Source: an uncultured Cytophaga sp. (GTDB lineage: Bacteria > Bacteroidota > Bacteroidia > Cytophagales > Cytophagaceae). From it: DNA of 61,583 bases. Where the stretch lies: contig NZ_CALMGQ010000186.1 in NCBI RefSeq assembly GCF_937863595.1, positions 1 to 61,583 on the forward strand. Direction: 5' to 3'. The notes below the pieces were generated by a model. It searched no databases. It had not been told where the DNA came from and saw only the letters and a list, made by a program, of their open reading frames with translations. This document shows positions 1 to 9,364 of this stretch, one piece after another. Position 1 is the stretch's first letter, and every line of letters begins with the position of its first letter. A program made the translations under genes and the position numbers.

Positions 1-1713
1 TTTGAAGAGTATCATGAAAATGGGATATTGAAAAAGAAGGGTCAATATGCTGCAGGTACCATGACTGGAGTTTGGCTGAGTTATTATGATAACAAACAAT
101 TGTTGGACTCAGGATCATATAACAATATGGGTGCTCTTGTAGGGAAATGGGTTAGTTATTATAAGAATGGGAATCTTGAACAAATTTCGAAGTATGACCT
201 TAAAGGGAAAAAGTCGGGAGATCAAAAGGAATATGATGTTGATGGAATACTTCATGGTGTTTATATTTATTCAGACAATCAATTAACGTCTTATACCATT
301 TATGATAAGAAAGGTGTTGTTGTTTCTACTGGTAAAGTAAAAGGCGGTACACTTGTTTATAAAACGTATTACCCAGATGGCAAAACCTTGAGTGCGGAAG
401 GAATATTTAAAGATGGGATGCAAGAAGGTGAATGGAAATTTTACAATCAAAATGATTTTTTAGAAACCAAAAGTCAATATTCAAAAGGTGAGTTGAATGG
501 CTTAACGATTAATTATTATTCAAATGGTTTTGTAGAGTCTGAAAAATATTATAAAAATGGCATCGGGGATGGCTTATTTAAAGCGTATTATAGAAACAAA
601 CAACTTGAACGTATTGGCTATTTAGTAGAAGATCAAAAGCAAGGATATTGGTTGGGTTATTACCCAAATGGTAAAAAAGAATATGAATATTATTATTTGG
701 ATAATGAAAAGTATCGGTATAATACAGAATACTCGGAAACTGAATTGAAAAAAAGGGAAGAATACTACGAATATGGATTTGTGAAATTTATAAATCATTT
801 TGATACCTTAGGTGCTGTAGCTTATACAAATAATTTCCCCAAAGGAACGGGTGAATATAAAACAGTATACCCAAATGGAAAATCCAAAGTGCAGTATCAA
901 ATGAAGAACGGATTAATCGATGGTGTGTTGACCTTTAAATATAGTAATGGCTCTGTGGAAGAGACTTTGAAATATGTTCGAGGGAAACGTTCAGGTGAAA
1001 TCAAAAATTTTGATGAAGATGGTACCCTAGCTATTTTAGGGAATTTTAAAAACAATCTTAGAGAAGGATTGTGGAAATATTATTATCCAAATCAAAAAAT
1101 TGAGTCAATTGGAGTTTATAAAAGAGGGTCGAAAGATAGCTTGTGGGTTGATTATTTAGAAAGTGGCTATAAAGACTTTGATATTAATTGGGATATGGAT
1201 GTATATGACGGAGCAATTAATTATTACTCAGCAGATCTTCCTAACGTGGTTATTTTTGTTCGTAATTTTGAAGATGATGTTGTTAAAAGTTATTCCTATC
1301 CTGGGGTAGATGGGAAACTTGTTGCTGCAATTCCTGTATATTACGAAACGGCCGATTACAAGTCTACGTATCCTTCCGGAACTAAAGCTATTGAGTATTC
1401 GTCTATAAAGGGACGTAGAGATGGAACGTATAAAGAATTCTTTTCAACCGGTGTACTTCATTCTGAAATAAATTATGTGTTCGGAATGAAAGAAGGAAAA
1501 GCTACGGAGTACTTCTTAAATGGAAAAATATCTAAACAAGAAAACTATCTATACGGTGAAAAAGATGGTGTATGCAAAACATTCTATGCAAATGGTTCGG
1601 TGAAATCGGTTGAAGTATATGTTTTGGGTAAATTAAATGGAACCTGCATGTATTACGATCAGATGGGTAAGTTAACGAGAAAATTATTTTATAGAGACGG
1701 TATTGTTTATTAA
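1..1713 (+). CDS. MORN-like / YwqK-type repeat protein, 5'-truncated
   Basis: The frame is already open at base 1, so the true start lies outside the window; the TTG at 28 is internal to the repeat pattern. The visible 570 residues consist almost entirely of degenerate units of about 23 residues with the pattern G-x-W-x-x-Y-Y-x-N-G-(K/Q)-x-x-x-x-x-x-Y-x-x-G, as in MORN-variant (YwqK-type) proteins. No catalytic motif is visible. Such repeats form beta-hairpin arrays and are common in Bacteroidota; database labels that call them antitoxins are not supported by anything here. The stop lies 3 bases before the next start, so it is probably co-transcribed with the two DUF3857-type genes. Confidence 0.85.
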   Translation, partial: FEEYHENGILKKKGQYAAGTMTGVWLSYYDNKQLLDSGSYNNMGALVGKWVSYYKNGNLEQISKYDLKGKKSGDQKEYDVDGILHGVYIYSDNQLTSYTIYDKKGVVVSTGKVKGGTLVYKTYYPDGKTLSAEGIFKDGMQEGEWKFYNQNDFLETKSQYSKGELNGLTINYYSNGFVESEKYYKNGIGDGLFKAYYRNKQLERIGYLVEDQKQGYWLGYYPNGKKEYEYYYLDNEKYRYNTEYSETELKKREEYYEYGFVKFINHFDTLGAVAYTNNFPKGTGEYKTVYPNGKSKVQYQMKNGLIDGVLTFKYSNGSVEETLKYVRGKRSGEIKNFDEDGTLAILGNFKNNLREGLWKYYYPNQKIESIGVYKRGSKDSLWVDYLESGYKDFDINWDMDVYDGAINYYSADLPNVVIFVRNFEDDVVKSYSYPGVDGKLVAAIPVYYETADYKSTYPSGTKAIEYSSIKGRRDGTYKEFFSTGVLHSEINYVFGMKEGKATEYFLNGKISKQENYLYGEKDGVCKTFYANGSVKSVEVYVLGKLNGTCMYYDQMGKLTRKLFYRDGIVY

Positions 1714-1716
1714 ATC

Positions 1717-3654
1717 ATGCACATGCAGCAAACAAAAAGTACATTTCTTTTCATATTGATGCTACTCTCATTTTCTGGGATAGCACAAACACTTTCTACA
1801 AAAGAATATCTGTCGAAATATCCAGGAGAAAATGCTGCTTATCTGGTAAAGCGACAAACGTTTAAGATGGACTTAATTAAAGACACCTTAAGTTTAAATG
1901 CCGAGCATTTAGATGAGTGCTTCTACTTGAATGAAAATGCAAAAAATCGTTCGGAGGATAAAATTTATTCAGGTACATTAAATCCAGTTTCTAACATTCA
2001 TGCAGAAACCAAAGCACTTGATGAAAAAGGGAAATATAAAATATATCCAGTAAAGCAATTTAGCTTATCGCCTTCATATAGCTCTGGGGTATTTTATGAT
2101 GATATGAAGGAATATAAATTTGTATATCCTCAATTGAAAGAAGGTTCAATCACAAAGCTTTCATATACAACTAATTATTTATTGCCTCAACTTATTTCTC
2201 CGTATAATTTTGCCGCAGAGTATCCATGCGATCTTTCAGAGTTGGTGTTGGTGTGTAACAATTCAATTGAATTTGATACGCTTTTGTATAATGTAGCACC
2301 AAGTCAAATTGAATATACTCAGATTAAAAAAGGAAATTATACCACACATACATGGCGTATGAAAAATTTGCCATCCATTGTATTTGAGGGACGCTCATTA
2401 AGCATTGGATACTATTCACCTCAAATATTTATTAAGGTAAATAAAATCAATACGCCAAATGGGAATCGAATTTACTTTGAAAACCAACAAGGCTTGTACA
2501 ATTGGTTATATACCTTTGTAGAGAAAGTTCAAAATGAAAAAGATCCTTCTATAAAACAATTGTCTGATTCACTTAAAGCTGTTTCTAAAACGGATTATGA
2601 ACTATCAAAAAATATATTCTATTGGGTACAAGACCATGTGAATTATGTAGCCTTTGAAGATGGGTATGGTGGATTTGTACCTAGAGCTGCTTCGGATGTT
2701 TATAAAAAGCGGTATGGTGACTGTAAGGATATGGCCAATTTAATTTCGGTTATCCATAAATCTGCTGGCTTGGATGCACATATTGCATGGATAGGTACGC
2801 GGGATATTGCGTATAAAATTACGACAATGCCTTCGCCTTGTAATTTTAATCACATGATTGCAGAAGTGAATATAAATGATTCTACTTATTTCTTAGATGC
2901 AACGGGCAAGTATCAACCATTTGGTTTTCCGACGGATCACATTCAAGGAAAGCAAGCATTGATTTCTTTAACGGGTAAAACATTTAAAATTGTTGAAGTA
3001 CCCGTATTACCTAAAGAAAGAAATACAGTGTACGATAGTGTAAAGTGTACATTAACAAATATGCGTTTAAAAGGCGTGGGTTATAGAACCGTTGCGGGTT
3101 ATCCTAAAATAAATTTTACCTATCGATATGTAAATGCACATAAAGAAGAAAAGACTCAATATTTAAACAGCTATTTGAAATTTGGTAATAATAAGTGTAG
3201 CATAAGTAATGCTAGTGTAAAAAATATTGAAGATCGAGATTCGAAACTTATTTTTAATTATGACTACGAATTGCCAGACTATGTTGTAAGCTATCAAGAT
3301 GAGGTATTTGTAAACCTTCATTTATTTAAAATGTTTAACGCAGACCTCGTTGATACGTTAACGAGAAAATTGGATTTCATGCATGATAATACCACACTTC
3401 TAAATGAAGTAATTGTATTTGAAATTCCAGAAGGGTATAATGTGAAAAATATTCCCTTAAATAAATCGTATTCCTATGATAAAGCAGGATTTGATTTTGT
3501 ATATGAAAAATCGGGACGGACGATTACATTGAGAAAGTCAATTTATATGAATTCGTTAATGATAGAAAAGAAAGAATTTAACGAATGGAATAAAATGATT
3601 TCAGAAATGAATAAATCATACAAGGAAAATATTACATTGAAAAAAAATAAATAA
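1717..3654 (+). CDS. DUF3857/transglutaminase-like secreted protein, triad intact
   Basis: The protein has 645 residues with a signal peptide (residues 1-24, ending GIAQ; ATG 1723 is an alternative start). The N-terminal half resembles DUF3857. The middle holds a transglutaminase-like domain with Cys336 in YGDCKD, His379 in FNHMIAEV and Asp394 in YFLDATG, the order expected for a Cys-His-Asp triad. A DUF3858-like beta region follows. Proteins of this type are periplasmic or secreted; substrates are unknown. It sits 3 bases after the repeat protein and 7 bases before a homologous gene. Family assignment is firm, function is not. Confidence 0.85.
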   Translation: MHMQQTKSTFLFILMLLSFSGIAQTLSTKEYLSKYPGENAAYLVKRQTFKMDLIKDTLSLNAEHLDECFYLNENAKNRSEDKIYSGTLNPVSNIHAETKALDEKGKYKIYPVKQFSLSPSYSSGVFYDDMKEYKFVYPQLKEGSITKLSYTTNYLLPQLISPYNFAAEYPCDLSELVLVCNNSIEFDTLLYNVAPSQIEYTQIKKGNYTTHTWRMKNLPSIVFEGRSLSIGYYSPQIFIKVNKINTPNGNRIYFENQQGLYNWLYTFVEKVQNEKDPSIKQLSDSLKAVSKTDYELSKNIFYWVQDHVNYVAFEDGYGGFVPRAASDVYKKRYGDCKDMANLISVIHKSAGLDAHIAWIGTRDIAYKITTMPSPCNFNHMIAEVNINDSTYFLDATGKYQPFGFPTDHIQGKQALISLTGKTFKIVEVPVLPKERNTVYDSVKCTLTNMRLKGVGYRTVAGYPKINFTYRYVNAHKEEKTQYLNSYLKFGNNKCSISNASVKNIEDRDSKLIFNYDYELPDYVVSYQDEVFVNLHLFKMFNADLVDTLTRKLDFMHDNTTLLNEVIVFEIPEGYNVKNIPLNKSYSYDKAGFDFVYEKSGRTITLRKSIYMNSLMIEKKEFNEWNKMISEMNKSYKENITLKKNK

Positions 3655-3661
3655 TATAAAA

Positions 3662-5629
3662 ATGAAAAAATGTTTAATAGGTATCTCCTTATTTTTTGTT
3701 TCACTTATAACATTTGCAGAATTTGAAAATGCAGACTATACTTGGGAGGCAAGTCCCAAAAGACATGCATTAACAAGCGAGGATGAAGCTGAAAATACTG
3801 TTCGCATTAAAGATGTGCGTATTCTCGAATACGCATACAATGATGCTCGTTTATTAGAAATGATACAAGTCGTTCATAAAATCATTCGAGTAAACAACGA
3901 TGCTGCAGTGAATGAGAATAATAAAGTATTTATTTCTATGCGTGATGTGAGTGATTTACTTCAGCTTCATGTTCGTTCCATTAGTAAGTCTGGTAAAATA
4001 ACAGAATTAGATAAAGGTAATATTAAGGAGATTGATGATGTTGAAAAAAATCATGGGTATAAAATATTTGCTATTGAAGGAGTAGAGGTTGGTTCTGAAA
4101 TTGAATACATATATATATTAAAGCGTACACCTGAGTTTTATGGTCGTGAATATGTACAGCTTGGAACCTTAAATAAAGATGTAACGATAAAAATTATTTG
4201 TCCAGAGAACCTAACTTTTGAAACGAAATCATTCAATGGTTTTCCGACAATGAAGGATACCACGTATAATGAAAAGAATTATTTAACAGTACAAAATGTT
4301 TCTGTACCCGTTTTGCTTGAAGAAGAGTTCGCAAATTATGAACGCAATAGAATGCGTGTTGAATACAGACTCTCTTACAACACCTATCGCAACGATGGTA
4401 AATCTAAGTTGTTTACATATGCTGAAGTTGCAAAAAATATTTATGCAAATACACACCCAGTTGATACAAAATCCGATAAGGCTGTTTTAAAATTAATTAG
4501 CACAATTGGTTTGTCAAGCCTTGTTAATCCAGAAGATAAAATTAAAGCCGTTGAGAAATATGTAAAAAATAATATTGTTTTGGTAGAATCTGGCTCCACG
4601 CAATTTAGCACCTTGTCGTCTATATTGAAGGGCAAGCAAGCAAATGAAACGGGCTTGGTTATTTTGTATAATAAAATATTTGAACTGGCTAAGATTAAAT
4701 ACGAATTGGTAATGACATCCGATCGTATGGATTTACCCTTTGATGAAACCTTCGAATCTTGGGATTATTTAACAAAATATGTATTTTATTTCTCTACTAC
4801 AGAAAAGTTTTTTGCTCCAACTGAAGTGGGCATGCGCTATCCAATGATTCCGTATAGCTATTTGGATAATTATGGCCTATTCATAAAGCCAGTTGTTATT
4901 GGAGAAATAAAGTCTGCGGTATCGGAAGTTCGGTATATAGGAGAAAACTCTTCTAAAGAAACGTATGATAACTTAGATATAAATCTTTCATTTAAAATGG
5001 AAGATGATAAGGTGTTGATAGATTTGACTAGGTCTTTAGGCGGGTATTCTGGTAATGGAATTGTAGCATTTTACGATTTAATTAGTGATGAGGATAAAAA
5101 TAAAATTCTTAAAGAATTGGCTGAAAGTACCGTTGAAGATGCACAAATGATAAAAGGTGAAGCAAAAAATACAGATAGAAATAACTGTACATTTTATGTG
5201 CCTCTTTTATTGGATTTGAAAATGGAATCCTCTTCGTTATTAGAAAGTGCTGGAGATAAATTTATTTTCAATATTGGGAAAGTCATTGGGCAACAATCTC
5301 AATTGTATCAAGAAAAACAACGTAAACAGCCTGTTGAATGTGATTACAATCGTTCGTATATGCGTAAAATTGTAATCAATATTCCGGATGGTTATAAAAT
5401 GGAAAATCTAGACCAATTGATTCTTTTTAAAGAGATTAAAAATGCTAAAGGAGAAGTGACCTGTAAATTCAAATCCGAATATAAGATAGAAGGAACGAAA
5501 GTTATTGTTTCCATCGAGGAATTTTATTCTCAGTTACATTACCCTCTATCAGAGTTTGAACAGTACAGAAGTGTTGTAAATGCAGCCGCTGATTTTAATA
5601 AAGTAGCAGTGTTGCTTCAAAAAAAATAA
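3662..5629 (+). CDS. DUF3857-type protein, transglutaminase triad lost
   Basis: The protein has 655 residues with a signal peptide (residues 1-19, ending ITFA). The order is the same as in the preceding gene: a DUF3857-like N-terminus, a transglutaminase-like middle and a C-terminal beta region. Where the active-site GDCKD should lie, around residues 324-331, the sequence is GKQANETG, and the segments that should carry His and Asp read YVFYFSTTEKFFAPTE. None of the three catalytic residues is visible, so it is probably a non-enzymatic partner of the upstream paralogue. The arrangement, 7 bases downstream of the intact copy, suggests that the two work together. This is inference. Confidence 0.8.
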   Translation: MKKCLIGISLFFVSLITFAEFENADYTWEASPKRHALTSEDEAENTVRIKDVRILEYAYNDARLLEMIQVVHKIIRVNNDAAVNENNKVFISMRDVSDLLQLHVRSISKSGKITELDKGNIKEIDDVEKNHGYKIFAIEGVEVGSEIEYIYILKRTPEFYGREYVQLGTLNKDVTIKIICPENLTFETKSFNGFPTMKDTTYNEKNYLTVQNVSVPVLLEEEFANYERNRMRVEYRLSYNTYRNDGKSKLFTYAEVAKNIYANTHPVDTKSDKAVLKLISTIGLSSLVNPEDKIKAVEKYVKNNIVLVESGSTQFSTLSSILKGKQANETGLVILYNKIFELAKIKYELVMTSDRMDLPFDETFESWDYLTKYVFYFSTTEKFFAPTEVGMRYPMIPYSYLDNYGLFIKPVVIGEIKSAVSEVRYIGENSSKETYDNLDINLSFKMEDDKVLIDLTRSLGGYSGNGIVAFYDLISDEDKNKILKELAESTVEDAQMIKGEAKNTDRNNCTFYVPLLLDLKMESSSLLESAGDKFIFNIGKVIGQQSQLYQEKQRKQPVECDYNRSYMRKIVINIPDGYKMENLDQLILFKEIKNAKGEVTCKFKSEYKIEGTKVIVSIEEFYSQLHYPLSEFEQYRSVVNAAADFNKVAVLLQKK

Positions 5630-5630
5630 C

Positions 5631-6446
5631 ATGAATAAAGTCGTTTTAGTTACGGGCGGAAGTTCGGGTATTGGGAAATCCATTTGTTTATACTTGCATC
5701 AAAGAGGCTTTGTTGTTTATGGTACAAGCAGAAATCCAAATCGGTATAAAGATGAAGTACCTTTTAAATTGATTGCGCTAGATGTATTGGATGAATCAAC
5801 AATAACTCCTGCATTAAAAACAATCATTGATGCAGAAGGCAAATTGGATGTGTTGATTAACAATGCAGGCATCGGAATGTTGGGTTCTATTGAAGATAGT
5901 ACTGCCGAAGAGGTAAAAGAAGTATTTGAAACAAATGTATATGGTATTTTACGTACCATGCAGGCTGTTCTGCCTCATATGCGCGAACGTAAAAGCGGAT
6001 TGATTATAAACGTAAGTTCAATTGCAGGTTACATGGGTTTGCCCTATAGAGGCATCTATAGCGCTACTAAAGCATCTGTTCACATGATAACCGAAGCGAT
6101 GCGTATGGAATTGAAACCATATGGCGTGCGTGCATGTGTGGTTGATCCGGGAGATTTTGCAACTAATATCAGCGAAAATAGAAGAGTGGCAAAGGCCGGT
6201 AGGTCAGGATCTGTTTATGTTGCAGAAATAAGCCGAGTTGAAGCAATGATTAATGCAGAAGTGGCGCATTCATCGGATCCTATATTAATGGGAAAAGCAA
6301 TTGAGAGAATGATTCATGCGTCAAATCCAGATATCAATTATGTAGTAGGAAAGCCCATGCAAAAGCTTTCCATCCTTGTACGTAGGTTGGTCCCTAAAAA
6401 ATGGTTTGAAAAAATCATAGCTTCGCATTATAAAATGCCGAATTAA
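5631..6446 (+). CDS. Short-chain dehydrogenase/reductase
   Basis: A 271-residue classical SDR. The nucleotide-binding motif TGGSSGIG is at residues 8-15, NNAG follows in the middle, and the catalytic Ser130, Tyr143 and Lys147 are in place (Y-S-A-T-K). The fold predicts an NAD(P)H-dependent oxidoreductase of the cytosol; the substrate cannot be read from the sequence. It begins one base after the stop of the DUF3857 gene and probably belongs to the same transcript. The extended C-terminus (about 190-271), with a stretch resembling those of retinol- or keto-steroid-type SDRs, is common in this subgroup. Confidence 0.9.
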   Translation: MNKVVLVTGGSSGIGKSICLYLHQRGFVVYGTSRNPNRYKDEVPFKLIALDVLDESTITPALKTIIDAEGKLDVLINNAGIGMLGSIEDSTAEEVKEVFETNVYGILRTMQAVLPHMRERKSGLIINVSSIAGYMGLPYRGIYSATKASVHMITEAMRMELKPYGVRACVVDPGDFATNISENRRVAKAGRSGSVYVAEISRVEAMINAEVAHSSDPILMGKAIERMIHASNPDINYVVGKPMQKLSILVRRLVPKKWFEKIIASHYKMPN

Positions 6447-6532
6447 TTGTAATTTGTTATAAATCAGTTGTTAATAATAGTATCAAAAAAGCGATAAATT
6501 TCGTAATTTGCGATACTAATAATTTTAAAAAT

Positions 6533-7063
6533 ATGAATCCTTGGCATGATGTTTCTTATGGAGAAAATTCTCCATCAATTGTTCAATGTATTATTGAAAT
6601 CCCTAGCGGAAGCAAAGCAAAATATGAATTAGATAAAGAATCTGGTTTATTGCGTTTGGATCGTGTGCTTTTTTCTTCTGTTCATTATCCTGCAAACTAT
6701 GGTTTTATTCCTCGCACGTATTGCGACGATAAAGATCCCTTAGATGTATTGGTTATTTCTCAAATAGAAGTAGTTCCGTTTTGCATTGTAAATGCAAAAG
6801 TAATTGGTGTAATGCGTATGTTAGATGGTGGCGAAAGTGATGACAAAATCATTGCTGTAGCAGCTGACGATATTTCGGTGAATCACTACAATGATATTAC
6901 AGATTTGCCTCCACATTTAATTTTAGAAGTGCAACGTTTCTTCGAAGATTATAAAATTCTTGAAAACAAAGAAGTTGTTGTTGAAGGTTTCTTAGGTAAA
7001 GAAGATGCATTCCGTATCGTGAAAGAAAGCATTGAATTGTACAATGTGACATTCAAAAAATAA
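6533..7063 (+). CDS. ppa: Inorganic pyrophosphatase (family I)
   Basis: A soluble Mg-dependent enzyme that hydrolyses pyrophosphate to phosphate and pulls biosynthetic reactions forward. The protein has 176 residues, the usual size for bacterial family I. The signature [10 protein letters not shown] spans residues 65-74, with metal-binding Asp66, Asp68 and Asp71 in register. The N-terminal E-I-P-x-G-S-x-x-K-Y-E motif (22-32) and the [17 protein letters not shown] strand (50-62) are also conserved. It stands alone between the SDR and a strong terminator 20-50 bases downstream. Confidence 0.97.
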   Translation: MNPWHDVSYGENSPSIVQCIIEIPSGSKAKYELDKESGLLRLDRVLFSSVHYPANYGFIPRTYCDDKDPLDVLVISQIEVVPFCIVNAKVIGVMRMLDGGESDDKIIAVAADDISVNHYNDITDLPPHLILEVQRFFEDYKILENKEVVVEGFLGKEDAFRIVKESIELYNVTFKK

Positions 7064-7086
7064 TTTTTGCTCATTTTGAGTATGTG

Positions 7087-7112
7087 AAAAGTCCCGTGAA
7101 AGCGGGACTTTT
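7087..7112 (+). terminator. Intrinsic terminator of ppa
   Basis: Stem AAAAGTCCCG pairs with CGGGACTTTT around a six-base loop (TGAAAG), followed by further T. It lies 24 bases after the ppa stop. Confidence 0.9.
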
Positions 7113-7199
7113 TTATTTTTTAAATTATTGCAATCTATTCATTGACTAGTGTGCATTATACCAAATCCAATTACATTCAGTCCTATATTAATTCGCCAA

Positions 7200-7221
7200 G
7201 GTTGTGTCTTTCTGACTAACC
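7200..7221 (-). repeat. GGTTG...CAACC hairpin family, copy 1
   Basis: Read on the minus strand, GGTTAGTCAGAAAGACACAACC folds with GGTT/AACC and GTC/GAC pairs around an A-rich loop and is followed by the family tail GGCGAA (7192-7197 on the plus strand). It lies in the gap between ppa and the next gene. Six other copies are listed below. Confidence 0.6.
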
Positions 7222-7302
7222 ATTCTTAAAGATTGAACTAATCTGAAATAAGATATCAGTACACTTAAATCAATCTACAGGCAGGCCTTATTTTACCTCC
7301 CG

Positions 7303-7352
7303 CCAGTCTTCAGACAGGTGTGTATTATTCAGCTGTCATTGACTGCAATAAA
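7303..7352 (-). repeat. Two-hairpin dispersed repeat, diverged copy A
   Basis: A palindrome CCAGTCTTCAGACAGG (7303-7318) is followed by a TATTATT spacer and a second hairpin CTGTCATTGACTG-type element. The same order appears at 23316-23376 and 24127-24187. This copy overlaps the stop codon and last residues of the gene that ends at 7325. Confidence 0.5.
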
Positions 7353-9358
7353 CAGCGCTCCCTAACATACTCTGGTAAATCACTCCATACAGTTGTATTT
7401 TCATTAGATGCATCGTACGTAACGATATCATAAAAATCTGTTACAAGGATAATGGAATGTTGATTTAAGAGCGATTCAAATTGCGTGGTCAATTTTTTAT
7501 ATGCTTTACTTTTTTTGATGAAAGATAAAAATTCTCCATACGAAACATAGCACAAGGTGTCGGTCTCGTATTGTGGATTTAATTCAGCGGGGATAAATAC
7601 ACCGAATGAAAGACCCGTATTTATTGATTTTTTACCGTTAGAAGTATACATACTAATCAACTCATAATCGGAGAGCTCGGAAGTTTTAATATAGCGTTCT
7701 TCTAGCGGTATTTTACTGATATAGATACTGTCTTTCTTCGTGTTTCCAGTTTTGTAAAACCGCGATTTGTCCAATTTGTTTAATACGCTGTTCATAGATG
7801 TTTTATGCTCCATTTTTGGGTCTGTATAAACTCCTATTTTCTTATGCTGAATGCCATCAATCAATGCATCTATAAGCGTTGCATCCGTTGAACTGGACGC
7901 TGTATTCCCAGATGTGAATTGGTAGCTTAAATAGTATGTGTGACTTGTGTTTTTATTTTTTGAAACAGGAATGTTTAACGTGCTTCCTTTAAATGATTTT
8001 ATGAGATTACTCCCATAGGAATATAAGATCGACATGGGCTCCTGTTCGTTTTTTTGTTCTACCCAATTCGGGTATTTTGAAAAAGAAGCAATTGTATCTC
8101 CATATATATTCGATAAAACCATAGCATCGTAATCAATGTAATCTTTTTGTAATGCTACGTCTAAACGAACCGAATCTTTTTCATTTAACCCATTATACCA
8201 CATCATATTGGTTGTGCGAATCAACTCTATGACATCCGTATACTTGAAAGCAAGGGCATGCGTATTATATACATTCGTGGAAATACTTGTATCCATCCCA
8301 ATGATAAACCAGTCAGTGCTTATGCGTTCTTCAGTAGATATTTTGGTTGATGTTTTTAATACATGTATGCGTGTAAAGGCTTTTGAAGAATATCTTTTTA
8401 CAACATATTCTTCGTCTTCAATGGTTTCAACAAGTAAATGATTGGCAATTTCTTTCTTACTTATTTTAGTAAAATATCCTTCTGCGTGATAGTTGTAAAC
8501 TGTGATTTTTTGTTCTGCATGCGAGGTTAATAGATATTCAATCAAATGTGCTTTGTTTAATCCTCTATTGTATGCACTTGTAGTACTTGCGCTGTACATT
8601 GCTTGCAAACGAATATATAAGGTATCTGCATTTTCTAAAGAGAGGGACGGTTGAGTATTTTTAAGTAGTGTTATAAATAAAGTAGGTGTACTCTTTTTTA
8701 AAGAAATGCTTTGTTGCAAGTTTACAGATGCAACGATATGTGTCGTTTTTGAGGCTACATACTTTCGTTGGATTAAAGCATCTCCCATATTCAATGTTGA
8801 ATGGTAATTGCTTGGCAGTACCCATTTGCACGTGGGTGTGTTTAAAAAAGGAATACACTGTGCCGCTTTTAAATAAAGTATGCTTGTGTCTTTTTCAAAA
8901 GGAATTTTTAATGCGATCCATTCAATAGGTAATTCATGTATTGTTTGTGCATTTTCATTTAGGGGCTTTCTATAAATCGTAACTTCAGAAGAAGTTAGTG
9001 CTTCTTGAATCGATGCAATGGAATTTGTTTTTGCAACTTGGTTAAGTAATTGACTTTTTATACTGCTGTATTTTTGTGGAACTAAAACGATTTTTTTAGA
9101 TAATTGCCAAGCGGTTATTTTCCCAGATTCTATTCCTTTCCATAAGGTATTTGGTAAACTACAATCGGTACAAAATTTTGCTGAGTCTGTACGGAATACT
9201 ACTAAATTGTCTGCCGAGTTGAACGGTTTATAATAGGGTTCATTCCACAGATTGTTTTTGTCAATCGACTCCGCTAATAGCCAAGTAGATTGTGCAACAA
9301 GCGTATGTGATACTGTTGTGAATAGAAATAAAATATATAGACCTATGTATTTGAACAT
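7325..9358 (-). CDS. Large secreted protein of unknown function, weakly GldN-like
   Basis: A 677-residue protein with a signal peptide (residues 1-23, ending TLVAQ). I do not recognise it firmly. The N-terminal stretch, with N-x-x-x-L-W-x-E-P-Y-Y-K-P-F and L-W-K-G-I-x-x-G-K-I-T-A-W (about 34-83), resembles the GldN/PorN family of gliding and type IX secretion proteins, but the protein is about twice as long and the remainder does not obviously match. No catalytic motif is seen. The last codons fall within a dispersed repeat, so the C-terminus (ending SMTAE) may have been set by a repeat insertion. The gene lies 6 bases downstream of hrpB and may share its transcript. Confidence 0.6.
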   Translation of the reverse strand: MFKYIGLYILFLFTTVSHTLVAQSTWLLAESIDKNNLWNEPYYKPFNSADNLVVFRTDSAKFCTDCSLPNTLWKGIESGKITAWQLSKKIVLVPQKYSSIKSQLLNQVAKTNSIASIQEALTSSEVTIYRKPLNENAQTIHELPIEWIALKIPFEKDTSILYLKAAQCIPFLNTPTCKWVLPSNYHSTLNMGDALIQRKYVASKTTHIVASVNLQQSISLKKSTPTLFITLLKNTQPSLSLENADTLYIRLQAMYSASTTSAYNRGLNKAHLIEYLLTSHAEQKITVYNYHAEGYFTKISKKEIANHLLVETIEDEEYVVKRYSSKAFTRIHVLKTSTKISTEERISTDWFIIGMDTSISTNVYNTHALAFKYTDVIELIRTTNMMWYNGLNEKDSVRLDVALQKDYIDYDAMVLSNIYGDTIASFSKYPNWVEQKNEQEPMSILYSYGSNLIKSFKGSTLNIPVSKNKNTSHTYYLSYQFTSGNTASSSTDATLIDALIDGIQHKKIGVYTDPKMEHKTSMNSVLNKLDKSRFYKTGNTKKDSIYISKIPLEERYIKTSELSDYELISMYTSNGKKSINTGLSFGVFIPAELNPQYETDTLCYVSYGEFLSFIKKSKAYKKLTTQFESLLNQHSIILVTDFYDIVTYDASNENTTVWSDLPEYVRERCLLQSMTAE

Positions 9359-9364
9359 GAATAA

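Noticed and set aside
1..1713. Antitoxin role for the repeat protein
   Set aside because: The YwqK-type label is a database name for the repeat; no toxin gene is adjacent.
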